From JBCCGL01 sp039029275 (GTDB lineage Bacteria > Pseudomonadota > Gammaproteobacteria > JBCCGL01), in NCBI GenBank assembly GCA_039029275.1, contig JBCCGL010000002.1, positions 186,001 to 250,000 of the forward strand: a stretch of 64,000 nucleotides of DNA, in the 5' to 3' direction. A model generated the notes under the pieces. It had not been told where the DNA came from and did no database searches. It saw nothing but the letters and a program-made list of their open reading frames with translations. A program made the translations under genes and the position numbers. The stretch's first letter is position 1. Every line of letters starts with the position of its first letter. Shown here piece after piece: positions 50,425 to 58,546 of this stretch.

Positions 50425-50841
50425 TTGTCGACGATTGAATTAAAAAAAGCGGGGCTGAAAGTCACTCTGCCGCGCGTGAAAATCCTCGAGATACTCGATA
50501 ACGCGGAACAACGTCACATGAGTGCGGAGGACGTATACCGTGCGTTGATGCAGTCGGGCTCGGACGTGGGTCTGGCGACTGTCTACCGCGTGCTAACGCA
50601 ATTTGAAACTGCGGGACTTGTTATTCGCCACCATTTTGACAGCGGTCAGGCAGTCTTTGAGCTGGATGTTGGAGACAACCACAATCACATCGTCTGTGTG
50701 AAGTCGGGGCATGTTGAAGAGTTTACCGATCAAGTCATCGAACAGCGGTTGGAATCAATCGCCGAAGAACTGGGCTATGACCTTACTGATTACACCCTCA
50801 CAATCTACGGTGTACACAAGAAACAAGGCACCGCAGACTAA
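50425..50841 (+). CDS. fur: Ferric uptake regulator Fur
   Basis: Start chosen at TTG 50425 because GGAGAAAGG lies just before it; the in-frame TTG at 50407 precedes that site. This gives 138 residues beginning MSTIELKKAGLKVTLPR. A winged-helix domain covers about 1-83 and a dimerisation domain with H-H-F-D and DNHNHIVC covers about 84-138. The structural zinc Cys pair of E. coli Fur (C-x-x-C) is reduced to C-V-K-S, and there are no C-terminal cysteines, resembling Pseudomonas Fur. It represses iron uptake with Fe(II). It converges on recN with a 4-bp overlap. Confidence 0.95.
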   Translation: MSTIELKKAGLKVTLPRVKILEILDNAEQRHMSAEDVYRALMQSGSDVGLATVYRVLTQFETAGLVIRHHFDSGQAVFELDVGDNHNHIVCVKSGHVEEFTDQVIEQRLESIAEELGYDLTDYTLTIYGVHKKQGTAD

Positions 50842-52499
50842 GCCGAATCTGCCAGCATCTTTTTTGCGTGACGACGGCTGGCGTCCGTAATCTCAATTCC
50901 ACCTGCCATTCTGGCAACCTCCTCGACCTTCTCTGCAGGGTTGAGCTCCCTTATCGCGGTGCGCGTTTTCGCACCATCTTGGTGTTTACTGACGACAAAA
51001 TGCTGCTGACCTTGTGATGCGACCTGCGCGAGATGCGTAACGCACAGTACCTGTGCATCGCTGCCCAGCTGGCGTAAGTGTCTCCCAACTTTCTCGGCGG
51101 TTGCGCCTCCAATGCCACTGTCGACTTCATCAAAAATGAGCGTTGGTGCAGATTTATACTGAGATGCCACAACTTGCAGTGCGAGGCTGATGCGGGACAA
51201 CTCGCCACCTGACGCCACTTTCGCAAGCGGGCGCAGTGATTGCCCCGCATTGGCGGTGACCAAAAATTCTATGGTGTCTGTGCCGTGCAGGGTCGGAGCG
51301 GTATCGCTTGGCGACGAGACCTCAATTGCGAATTGGCCTCCGTTCATTCCCAGTGCATTCATATATTGACTGATCGCCTTTGCGAGTTTTGCACCTGATT
51401 TGGCCCGTGCTGCACTCAACTCTTGATCCAATTTTCGATACTCACGGAGAAAGGTGTCGCGCGCTTGCTCGATCTCACCGCGGTTGCGGCCAGCGTTGCT
51501 CAGCTCGTCGAGTTGGGTGCGAATCGATTCGCGCTTCTCCAGTAACTCCTGCGGACTGGTCTGGTGTTTGCGCGACAGCGTGTGCAAGGTTGAGATTGTC
51601 TCATCCAGCTGTGCCAGCTGTTGCTCGTCGATCTCCAGGGAATCCGAATAGCGTCGCAGTTCGCCAGCAGCGTCCTCGCATAGAACCGTGGCCTCGCGAA
51701 CAGTTTGTTCTGCTTGCTGCAAGGCCGGATCGAGCTGGCTAAGCGACGCCATTGTTGCTGAGACGTGATTCAGCTGCGCATGCACGGATTGCTCGCTTTC
51801 GTAGAGCCCGTCGAGCGCTCGTTTGCAATCGGTAAGCAGAGTTTCGGCGTTGCTCAGGCGCGCAAAGTCGCTTTCCTGTTTGCTTAAGGTTTCCGACGCA
51901 AGATCAAGCGCGTCGAGTTCGTCCAGTTGGTAGCGCAGCATGTCGATTTGGCCGCTCAGATCACCGCCTGCGTCCATCGCCTCGAGCGCGCGACAGGCGT
52001 CGCGCCACTTGCCGTAAACCAGGCTTAATTTCCCGAGCAGCGCGTCATTTTGCGCGTATTGATCGAGCAAGTCGCGTTGAACGTTTTTACGCGTAAGGCG
52101 CTGATGCTCGTGTTGACCGTGGATATCAACCAGCATTTCACCAATCTCACGCATCGATTGCAGCGGCATCACGCGACCGTTGATATACCCGCGTGAACGG
52201 CCGTCAGCACCAATCGTCCGGCGCAAAATGCACTCGTCGGAGTCAAGTTCGTTTTCGTTCAACCATTCGCGCGCGGCGGTTACCTCGGTGATGTCAAACG
52301 TCGCAGCAATATCGGCTTTGCCTGCACCCTCACGAACCTGCCCGCTGTCGGCGCGGTTCCCGAGGACGAGTGACAGCGCATCGATAAGAATTGACTTTCC
52401 CGCGCCGGTTTCGCCGGTGAGCACGCTCAAGCCGTTTTGCAGCTCGATTTCGACCGTATCGACGATCGCAAAATCCTGAATATGGAGGTGAGTTAGCAC
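50838..52499 (-). CDS. recN: DNA repair protein RecN
   Basis: A 553-residue SMC-like ATPase. Walker A is G-E-T-G-A-G-K-S near residue 31. A coiled coil of modest length spans about 160-370. The ABC-type signature is VASGGELSRI, with Walker B LIFDEVDSGIGG and a following H-loop VTHLAQVA. It acts in double-strand break repair. It is 24 bp downstream of nadK on the same strand, and no LexA box is visible in front of it. Confidence 0.97.
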   Translation of the reverse strand: MLTHLHIQDFAIVDTVEIELQNGLSVLTGETGAGKSILIDALSLVLGNRADSGQVREGAGKADIAATFDITEVTAAREWLNENELDSDECILRRTIGADGRSRGYINGRVMPLQSMREIGEMLVDIHGQHEHQRLTRKNVQRDLLDQYAQNDALLGKLSLVYGKWRDACRALEAMDAGGDLSGQIDMLRYQLDELDALDLASETLSKQESDFARLSNAETLLTDCKRALDGLYESEQSVHAQLNHVSATMASLSQLDPALQQAEQTVREATVLCEDAAGELRRYSDSLEIDEQQLAQLDETISTLHTLSRKHQTSPQELLEKRESIRTQLDELSNAGRNRGEIEQARDTFLREYRKLDQELSAARAKSGAKLAKAISQYMNALGMNGGQFAIEVSSPSDTAPTLHGTDTIEFLVTANAGQSLRPLAKVASGGELSRISLALQVVASQYKSAPTLIFDEVDSGIGGATAEKVGRHLRQLGSDAQVLCVTHLAQVASQGQQHFVVSKHQDGAKTRTAIRELNPAEKVEEVARMAGGIEITDASRRHAKKMLADSA

Positions 52500-52523
52500 A
52501 GTACGTTCGTTGAAATCAGAGTT

Positions 52524-53384
52524 CTAAGTCCAATTAAGTTTAGCTCGTAAAATATTGTAATAATTATAGTTTTGTGGATGTAACAAGCGAACACGTTTGC
52601 TGTGTTTTTTCACGTGAATCACATCGTCGGAAACGATGTCGAAATAAACCTGACCGTCGCTCACCAACTGGCCGTTATCAATTCCTTCATCGCTAATTCG
52701 TATCTCAACGTCGCTGTTTCCGTCGATAATGAGCGGTCGACTGCTGAGCGTGTGCGGGCAAATCGGCTGCATCAAGATGACGTCGACGGTTGGTGTCACG
52801 ATGGGACCGCCGTTCGACAAGGAATAAGCGGTTGATCCGGAAGGAGTAGATACGATCACACCGTCGGCACGCTGTACGTTCACGAAGCTGCCGTCGATGT
52901 AAATTTTGAATTCAACAATCTTCAATAAGTCTTTGACTCTTAAAACAATGTCGTTAAAGGCAACTGCACTGTGAATGACCTCTCCATTGCGCCGCACATC
53001 GATGTCCAGAAGGCTGCGCTCCTCGTCGTAGAAGTTACCGGCGAGGATGTCGTCCAGTATCGCAAGGTCAGAATCAGGAGCGACATCGACCAAAAACCCC
53101 AGGCGTCCACGATTGATGCCGACGATAGGCACGTTGCTGTCAGCCAGGGCGCGCGCCGTGTGTAACAGCGTGCCATCCCCGCCTATCACGATGCACAAGT
53201 CGCATTTTTGCGCGATGTCTTCCAGGCCCACTGTTTTCAGGCCACCGATTAAACCACGCGTGCTGTGGTCGAGCTGTACGTCGCAATCCAGCGCTTCAAG
53301 GCGTGCGTGCACATCGTTCAACGTGTCCGACACCTTGAGGTCATTCAGGCGAGTAACCAGGCCAATGGTTTTAAACTTAAGCAT
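52524..53384 (-). CDS. nadK: NAD kinase
   Basis: A 286-residue cytosolic enzyme that makes NADP. The catalytic G-G-D-G-T-L-L-H lies near residues 69-76, NRGRLGFL follows, and the TPSGSTAYSLSNGGPIV substrate segment is near 180. The order nadK-recN is conserved, and the two genes are probably co-transcribed. Confidence 0.97.
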   Translation of the reverse strand: MLKFKTIGLVTRLNDLKVSDTLNDVHARLEALDCDVQLDHSTRGLIGGLKTVGLEDIAQKCDLCIVIGGDGTLLHTARALADSNVPIVGINRGRLGFLVDVAPDSDLAILDDILAGNFYDEERSLLDIDVRRNGEVIHSAVAFNDIVLRVKDLLKIVEFKIYIDGSFVNVQRADGVIVSTPSGSTAYSLSNGGPIVTPTVDVILMQPICPHTLSSRPLIIDGNSDVEIRISDEGIDNGQLVSDGQVYFDIVSDDVIHVKKHSKRVRLLHPQNYNYYNILRAKLNWT

Positions 53385-53435
53385 CGCGCTACGTTAGCAC
53401 GCGTTCTGTGGGAGTGTCATCTGCGCTTGCGTCGC

Positions 53436-56036
53436 TCAGTTTTCACTCTCATGGTGTCGTTTGGCCTCGACCACGCGGTAAAGAATGTCCAGTGCCTCAC
53501 GAGGGCTGGTGACATTGGGATCGATGTCGTCGATGAAGGCCAGCTTGTTAAGCAAGTCAGCCCGCGAGTCCACCGCGAAAAGCCCAAGCTGGTGTTCGTC
53601 GGCGAGTTGATTTGCACCGTCGTCTCCTTTGCTCTCGAGAAAGCTCAACTGTTTGCGTGCTCGCTCGATGGCCGCTCTTGGCAAGCCGGCGAGCTGGGCC
53701 ACTTGCAAACCGTAACTGCGATTGGCTGCACCGGTTTTAACCGAGTGCATAAACACAATCTCTCCCCGATGCTCAACTGCGTCCAGGTGGATATTCGTTA
53801 CCGAGGCGTGCGTTTGGTCAAGCTGGGTGAGTTCAAAATAGTGCGTTGCAAACAGTGTGAATGCGCGATTTTTCGAGACCAGATGGTCGGCGCAGGCCCA
53901 TGCCAACGACAAGCCATCGTAGGTGCTGGTGCCGCGACCGATTTCATCCATCAGCACCAGGCTGTTCTCGCTTGCGTTATGCAGAATGTGCGCAGCTTCG
54001 GTCATTTCGACCATAAACGTGGAGCGACCACTGGCAAGATCGTCCGCAGCACCTATGCGGGTGAATATCTGGTCAATCGGGCCAAGCGACGCACCGTTCG
54101 CGGGCACGTAGCTGCCAATATGTGCGAGCAGCACGATCAAGGCGATCTGGCGCATATAAGTCGACTTGCCGCCCATGTTGGGCCCAGTGATCACGAGCAT
54201 GCGCTGTTGGACATCAAAGTAAACATCGTTGGCAACAAACGCCTGTTCAGACACCTGCTCGACAACCGGATGGCGGCCAGCATCAATCTGCAAACCGGGT
54301 TCGCTGCGCAGCGTTGGGCGCTGCCAGTTCAGCACGCTGGCGCGTTCGGCTAGACATGCGTTCACGTCCAGCTCGGCGAGAGCTGTGCTAACGCGTTGAA
54401 GGGGAACGATTTCCTCGCACAGGCGATCCAGCAACTGCTCGTAAATGTGCTTCTCGCGGGCGAGGGCGCGTTCGCGTGCGCTGAGAACCTTGTCTTCAAA
54501 CTCTTTTAACTCGGGTGTGATGTAGCGCTCGGCGGACTTGAGTGTTTGTTTGCGGACAAAATGTGGCGGCACCTGTTCGGCCAGAGTGCGACTGACTTCG
54601 ATGTAATACCCGTGCACGCGGTTGTAGCTGACCTTGAGGTTGGCGATGCCGCTTGTGTCGCGTTCGCGTCGTTCCAGCTCCACCAGAAAGGCGTCGGCGT
54701 TCTCGCTCAACTCGCGCAGCTGATCGAGTTCCTGGTCGAATCCTCGCGCAATGACGCCGCCGTCGCGCACCAACATTGGAGGCGTTTCGATCACCGCACT
54801 TTGCAGTAAACCCGTGGCGATCCCGGTAAACGTGAGGTCTGTGGCGAGGTTTTGCAGCGCGTCCTGTTGCGCGTCTGCCAGTTGTTGGCAGATATCGGGA
54901 AGCTGCACCAGTGTATCGCGAAGCCCGCTTAAGTCGCGCGGTCGGGCCGATCGCAGAGCAATGCGGGCGAGAATGCGTTCGATATCGACAATGTGGCGCA
55001 GCATTTCGCGTACTGACTCGTAAATGTCTGCGTTGATCATTGCCTCTACGCAGTCGAATCGCGCATTCAAGGCATTGTGATCGCGCAGCGGACGATTGAG
55101 TCTCCGTCGCAGCAAGCGCGCGCCCATGCCGGTTCGGGTCGTATCCACTACACCAATTAACGTGTGCTCGGAATCGCCCGCCAGGCTGTGTTCAAGCTCA
55201 AGATTGCGGCGGGTGGCGGCGTCCATAATAAGGCTGTCGCCGCAGTGCTCAACGCTGAGTGAGTGGATATGCGGAAGCGCGGACTGCTGCGTGTCCTTGA
55301 TGTATTGCAGTGCGCCACCAGCGGCACCAATGGCCAGTGGGGCGTCTTCGCAGCCGAAGGCGCGTAAATCGCGCGTTCCGAACAGTGCAGTCAGTGCACT
55401 GCGGCCACTGTCGGTATCGAAGTGCCAGGGGGGGCGCCCGCGCGGCGACCAATCGGCAAAAATCGGCAGGTTCGCGTCCATCTCGCTCACCAGTAGTTCT
55501 GCTGGCTGCAGGCGGCTGAGTTCGGCCCTTAGCATGGATTCGCTTTGCACCTGCTGGACACTAAAGCGGCCGGATCCCAGGTCCAGAGCGGCGAGTCCAA
55601 AAACGTCGCGGTCGCGCGCAACGGCGACCAGCAGTCGCTCCTGTCGTGATGCCAGTAACGCTTCGTCCGTAACGGTACCCGGGGTGACCACGCGCACGAC
55701 CTTGCGCTCAACAGGGCCTTTGCTGGCTGCCGGATCGCCGATCTGCTCACAAATCGCAACCGACTCGCCAAGCTTGATCAAGCGCGCGAGGTAGCCGTCC
55801 GCGGCGTGATACGGAATGCCTGCCATCGGGATCGGCTGGCCAGCAGTTTTACCGCGTGCGGTCAGCGTGATGTCGAGTAAACTCGCGGCGCGACGGGCAT
55901 CGTCAAAAAAAAGTTCATAAAAATCACCCATGCGGTAAAACACCAGGGTCTCGGGATAATCACTCTTGATCGCCAGATACTGACGCATCATCGGTGTGTG
56001 CTGGTTGCTGTCCGGAGATTGCTTGGCTTTGTTCAT
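53436..56036 (-). CDS. mutS: DNA mismatch repair protein MutS
   Basis: An 866-residue protein. The mismatch-recognition domain has the F-x-E-type wedge within YRMGDFYELF near residue 36. Connector, lever and clamp domains follow. The ATPase domain has Walker A I-T-G-P-N-M-G-G-K-S-T near 617, STFMVEM, and Walker B LVLMDEIGRGTSTYDG. A short C-terminal dimer region completes the protein. It works with the nicking-type MutL at 30723-32534. It is divergent from pncC across 41 bp. Confidence 0.97.
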   Translation of the reverse strand: MNKAKQSPDSNQHTPMMRQYLAIKSDYPETLVFYRMGDFYELFFDDARRAASLLDITLTARGKTAGQPIPMAGIPYHAADGYLARLIKLGESVAICEQIGDPAASKGPVERKVVRVVTPGTVTDEALLASRQERLLVAVARDRDVFGLAALDLGSGRFSVQQVQSESMLRAELSRLQPAELLVSEMDANLPIFADWSPRGRPPWHFDTDSGRSALTALFGTRDLRAFGCEDAPLAIGAAGGALQYIKDTQQSALPHIHSLSVEHCGDSLIMDAATRRNLELEHSLAGDSEHTLIGVVDTTRTGMGARLLRRRLNRPLRDHNALNARFDCVEAMINADIYESVREMLRHIVDIERILARIALRSARPRDLSGLRDTLVQLPDICQQLADAQQDALQNLATDLTFTGIATGLLQSAVIETPPMLVRDGGVIARGFDQELDQLRELSENADAFLVELERRERDTSGIANLKVSYNRVHGYYIEVSRTLAEQVPPHFVRKQTLKSAERYITPELKEFEDKVLSARERALAREKHIYEQLLDRLCEEIVPLQRVSTALAELDVNACLAERASVLNWQRPTLRSEPGLQIDAGRHPVVEQVSEQAFVANDVYFDVQQRMLVITGPNMGGKSTYMRQIALIVLLAHIGSYVPANGASLGPIDQIFTRIGAADDLASGRSTFMVEMTEAAHILHNASENSLVLMDEIGRGTSTYDGLSLAWACADHLVSKNRAFTLFATHYFELTQLDQTHASVTNIHLDAVEHRGEIVFMHSVKTGAANRSYGLQVAQLAGLPRAAIERARKQLSFLESKGDDGANQLADEHQLGLFAVDSRADLLNKLAFIDDIDPNVTSPREALDILYRVVEAKRHHESEN

Positions 56037-56077
56037 CCGATTATTGTAACGGAAGCAATCCGGACAACAGGGTGTAA

Positions 56078-56563
56078 ATGAATAACAGCGACGAATTAGC
56101 AGTCAAACTTGGCGAAGTGCTTTCCAACACTGGTCTGATGTTGGCGACGGCCGAATCGTGCACCGGTGGCATGATTGCCGCACGCGTCACCGACGTTGCC
56201 GGAAGCTCCGGATGGTTCGAGTGCGCTTTCATCACGTACAGCAACGATGCGAAGTGCCAAATGCTAGGCGTGCACCGCGATGTTATCGACGCGCACGGGG
56301 CAGTGAGCGAGGAGGTGGTGCATCAAATGGCAGAAGGCGCCCTGGCAAGGAGTACTGCGCAGGTTTCGGTTGCCGTGAGCGGCGTTGCCGGGCCTGATGG
56401 CGGTAGCGAGGACAAACCTGTCGGTACTGTTTGGTTTGCCTGGGGCTATGGCAGCGGCTCGATTGTGACCGAGAAACGCTGTTTTGACGGGGATCGAGCC
56501 GCGGTGCGCGAGCAAACAGTTTGTCATGCCTTGCAGTGCATAATCCAGAGACTTCAGCTATGA
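56078..56563 (+). CDS. pncC: Nicotinamide-nucleotide amidase PncC (CinA C-terminal domain)
   Basis: A 161-residue stand-alone CinA C-terminal domain. The family motifs are TAESCTGGMIAARVTDVAGSS in part, ECAFITYSNDAK, VAVSGVAGPDGG and PVGTVWFAW. It deamidates NMN to NaMN in pyridine-nucleotide salvage. Its stop overlaps the start of the following lipoprotein gene (ATGA). The cinA-recA neighbourhood is widely conserved. Confidence 0.95.
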   Translation: MNNSDELAVKLGEVLSNTGLMLATAESCTGGMIAARVTDVAGSSGWFECAFITYSNDAKCQMLGVHRDVIDAHGAVSEEVVHQMAEGALARSTAQVSVAVSGVAGPDGGSEDKPVGTVWFAWGYGSGSIVTEKRCFDGDRAAVREQTVCHALQCIIQRLQL

Positions 56564-56904
56564 GCCGACATTGCTGCCCGCCTCTCGTTGTTCTAGCGCT
56601 TTCGCTGCTTGTGTCGTCATGTTTTTCAGACGAGAACGAACCGCCGTCAACGCATCCGCCGACAGCACCGAGTGCAGTTGAAATCCGGACGCTGGCAGAG
56701 CCACCTGTGCCTGATCCAGCCGCAGTCGACGCTCTGAACGCTCAACGCGAATCGTTGAAAGAGGCGCAGTTACTGCGCGAGCAGGTTGAGCGAGAGTTGG
56801 AAGCGATTCGTGCCGATTTAGCAGCGAGTGACGCGGCTCTCGAGCAAAAACAACAAGCTGTAGAAGATTTGCAATCTGAGGCTCAAGAATCCTTTCAAAA
56901 TTAG
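56560..56904 (+). CDS. Small predicted lipoprotein with coiled coil
   Basis: Start chosen at ATG 56560, giving 114 residues; a longer frame from 56521 lies inside pncC. A short hydrophobic signal ends in V-S-S-C with the lipidated Cys at 21. A Pro-rich stretch follows (about 27-55), then a charged Glu/Gln/Leu coiled coil (about 57-110). I do not recognise it as a named family. It is translationally coupled to pncC and sits between pncC and recA, where most relatives have no gene. It may be a small envelope adaptor, which is speculative. Confidence 0.7.
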   Translation: MSRHCCPPLVVLALSLLVSSCFSDENEPPSTHPPTAPSAVEIRTLAEPPVPDPAAVDALNAQRESLKEAQLLREQVERELEAIRADLAASDAALEQKQQAVEDLQSEAQESFQN

Positions 56905-57004
56905 TCACAAACATCGGTCACGGCACTGTTAGCTGATGCGGTTTTGTGGGATACTCCGCGGGTTTTTTAAAGCGTGCATGGAGGCTCGCGTAGGAGAATG
57001 AAAA

Positions 57005-58066
57005 TTGGACGAAAATAGAAAAAAAGCACTGGCAGCGGCACTCGGTCAAATTGAAAAGCAATTTGGCAAAGGCGCGGTTATGCGCATGGGCGATGCGAGC
57101 GCGGTTCGCGATATCGATGTGGTATCAACCGGTTCGCTCGGACTGGATGTTGCGCTCGGAATCGGCGGTTTACCCAAAGGGCGTGTCGTCGAAATCTACG
57201 GGCCTGAGTCCTCGGGCAAAACCACGCTGACGCTGCAGGCGATTGCTGAATGTCAGAAAGGCGGTGGAACTGCCGCGTTTGTCGACGCCGAGCACGCGCT
57301 CGATCCGGTCTACGCCGGTAAGCTTGGCGTTAACGTCGACGACCTTCTTGTTTCGCAGCCCGATACAGGCGATCAGGCGCTCGAAATCACCGACATGCTG
57401 GTGCGTTCGGGCGCGGTAGACGTGGTCGTAGTCGACTCGGTTGCGGCGCTCACACCAAAGGCCGAAATCGAAGGCGATATGGGTGATTCGCACGTCGGCC
57501 TGCACGCGCGTCTGATGTCACAGGCGTTACGCAAACTGACTGCCAATATCAAACGGTCGAATACGCTGGTGATTTTTATCAACCAGATTCGTATGAAGAT
57601 CGGGGTCATGTTTGGCAGTCCAGAAACAACAACTGGCGGCAATGCGCTGAAGTTCTATTCATCAGTGCGCCTCGATATTCGCCGTATTGGCGCGATCAAA
57701 AAGGGCGACGAGGTGATTGGCAACGAAACCCGCGTTAAGGTCGTTAAGAACAAAATGGCGCCACCCTTTAAGCAGGCCGAGTTTGAAATACTCTATGGTG
57801 AGGGCAGCTCGGTGGAGGGAGAACTTATTGATCTGGGCGTGAAACACAACCTCGTTGACAAGGCCGGTGCGTGGTACAGCTATAACGGAGATCGTATCGG
57901 GCAAGGAAAGGACAATGTTCGCGGGTACTTGAAAGATAATCCTGAAATAGCGCAGGAACTGGATACGAAACTGCGCGCGATGTTGCTCGAGACCGCAAAA
58001 CCCGCGCAAGACGAAGCGACCGATGCCCCCGATAAGCTTCAGGAGGAAATTCTAAGCGAAGGTTGA
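57005..58066 (+). CDS. recA: Recombinase RecA
   Basis: A 353-residue recombinase starting at TTG 57005, with AGGAG 8 bp upstream. Walker A is G-P-E-S-S-G-K-T-T near residue 67. The VVVVDSVAALTPKAEIEGDMG region, the EIEGDMGDSH loop L1 side and the INQIRMKIGVMFG loop L2 are canonical, and the C-terminus is acidic. It catalyses strand exchange and, in species with LexA, SOS co-protease activity. No canonical CTG-N10-CAG LexA box is visible in the 100 bp upstream. recX overlaps the stop. Confidence 0.98.
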   Translation: MDENRKKALAAALGQIEKQFGKGAVMRMGDASAVRDIDVVSTGSLGLDVALGIGGLPKGRVVEIYGPESSGKTTLTLQAIAECQKGGGTAAFVDAEHALDPVYAGKLGVNVDDLLVSQPDTGDQALEITDMLVRSGAVDVVVVDSVAALTPKAEIEGDMGDSHVGLHARLMSQALRKLTANIKRSNTLVIFINQIRMKIGVMFGSPETTTGGNALKFYSSVRLDIRRIGAIKKGDEVIGNETRVKVVKNKMAPPFKQAEFEILYGEGSSVEGELIDLGVKHNLVDKAGAWYSYNGDRIGQGKDNVRGYLKDNPEIAQELDTKLRAMLLETAKPAQDEATDAPDKLQEEILSEG

Positions 58067-58524
58067 TGTCGGATTCCGATTTTAACGAGACCAAAGCCAG
58101 AGCACTAACGCTTCTTACTGCACGTGAGCACACTCGGGGAGAACTCGAGCAAAAGCTTCAGCGGCGCGAATTTTCGATGACTTCAATCGAAACTGTTCTT
58201 GATGAATTGCAGGGTGAAGGGTGGGTCGATGATGCCCGAGCCGCGGAGCTGTACATTCGGCAGCGCGCAAACAAAGGGTACGGTGTACACAGCATACAAG
58301 CGGGCCTTCGAAACAAAGGCGTCTCAAGCGAGTGCATTGAACGCTGTTTCGCAGAAGCTGATGTCGATTGGGTAACCGTTGCGCAAAATGTAATCGAAAG
58401 AAAATTTTCTTCTGAAGATTTAGGTGAAAAACGCCAGCTACACAAAGCAATGCGATTTATGGCAAGCCGGGGGTTTCCAGCGGGTCTTGTCAACCGCCTG
58501 CTGAGGCAGCTAGTCGAAGAGTGA
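58066..58524 (+). CDS. recX: RecA regulator RecX
   Basis: Start chosen at ATG 58066 overlapping the recA stop (TGATG); a TTG codon directly before it is possible. It has 152 residues made of three-helix repeats, with LLTAREHTRGELEQKL and a GWVDDARAAELYIRQRANKGYG segment in part. It inhibits RecA filament growth by binding in the groove. The overlap implies coupled translation with recA. Confidence 0.94.
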   Translation: MSDSDFNETKARALTLLTAREHTRGELEQKLQRREFSMTSIETVLDELQGEGWVDDARAAELYIRQRANKGYGVHSIQAGLRNKGVSSECIERCFAEADVDWVTVAQNVIERKFSSEDLGEKRQLHKAMRFMASRGFPAGLVNRLLRQLVEE

Positions 58525-58546
58525 GACAAAGACTGTAAGAAAAAGT

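Noticed and set aside
56998..57018. Six-codon ORF (MKIGRK) overlapping the recA TTG start
   Set aside because: Its ATG is only about one base from the AGGAG site, too close for initiation. The spacing fits the recA TTG instead.
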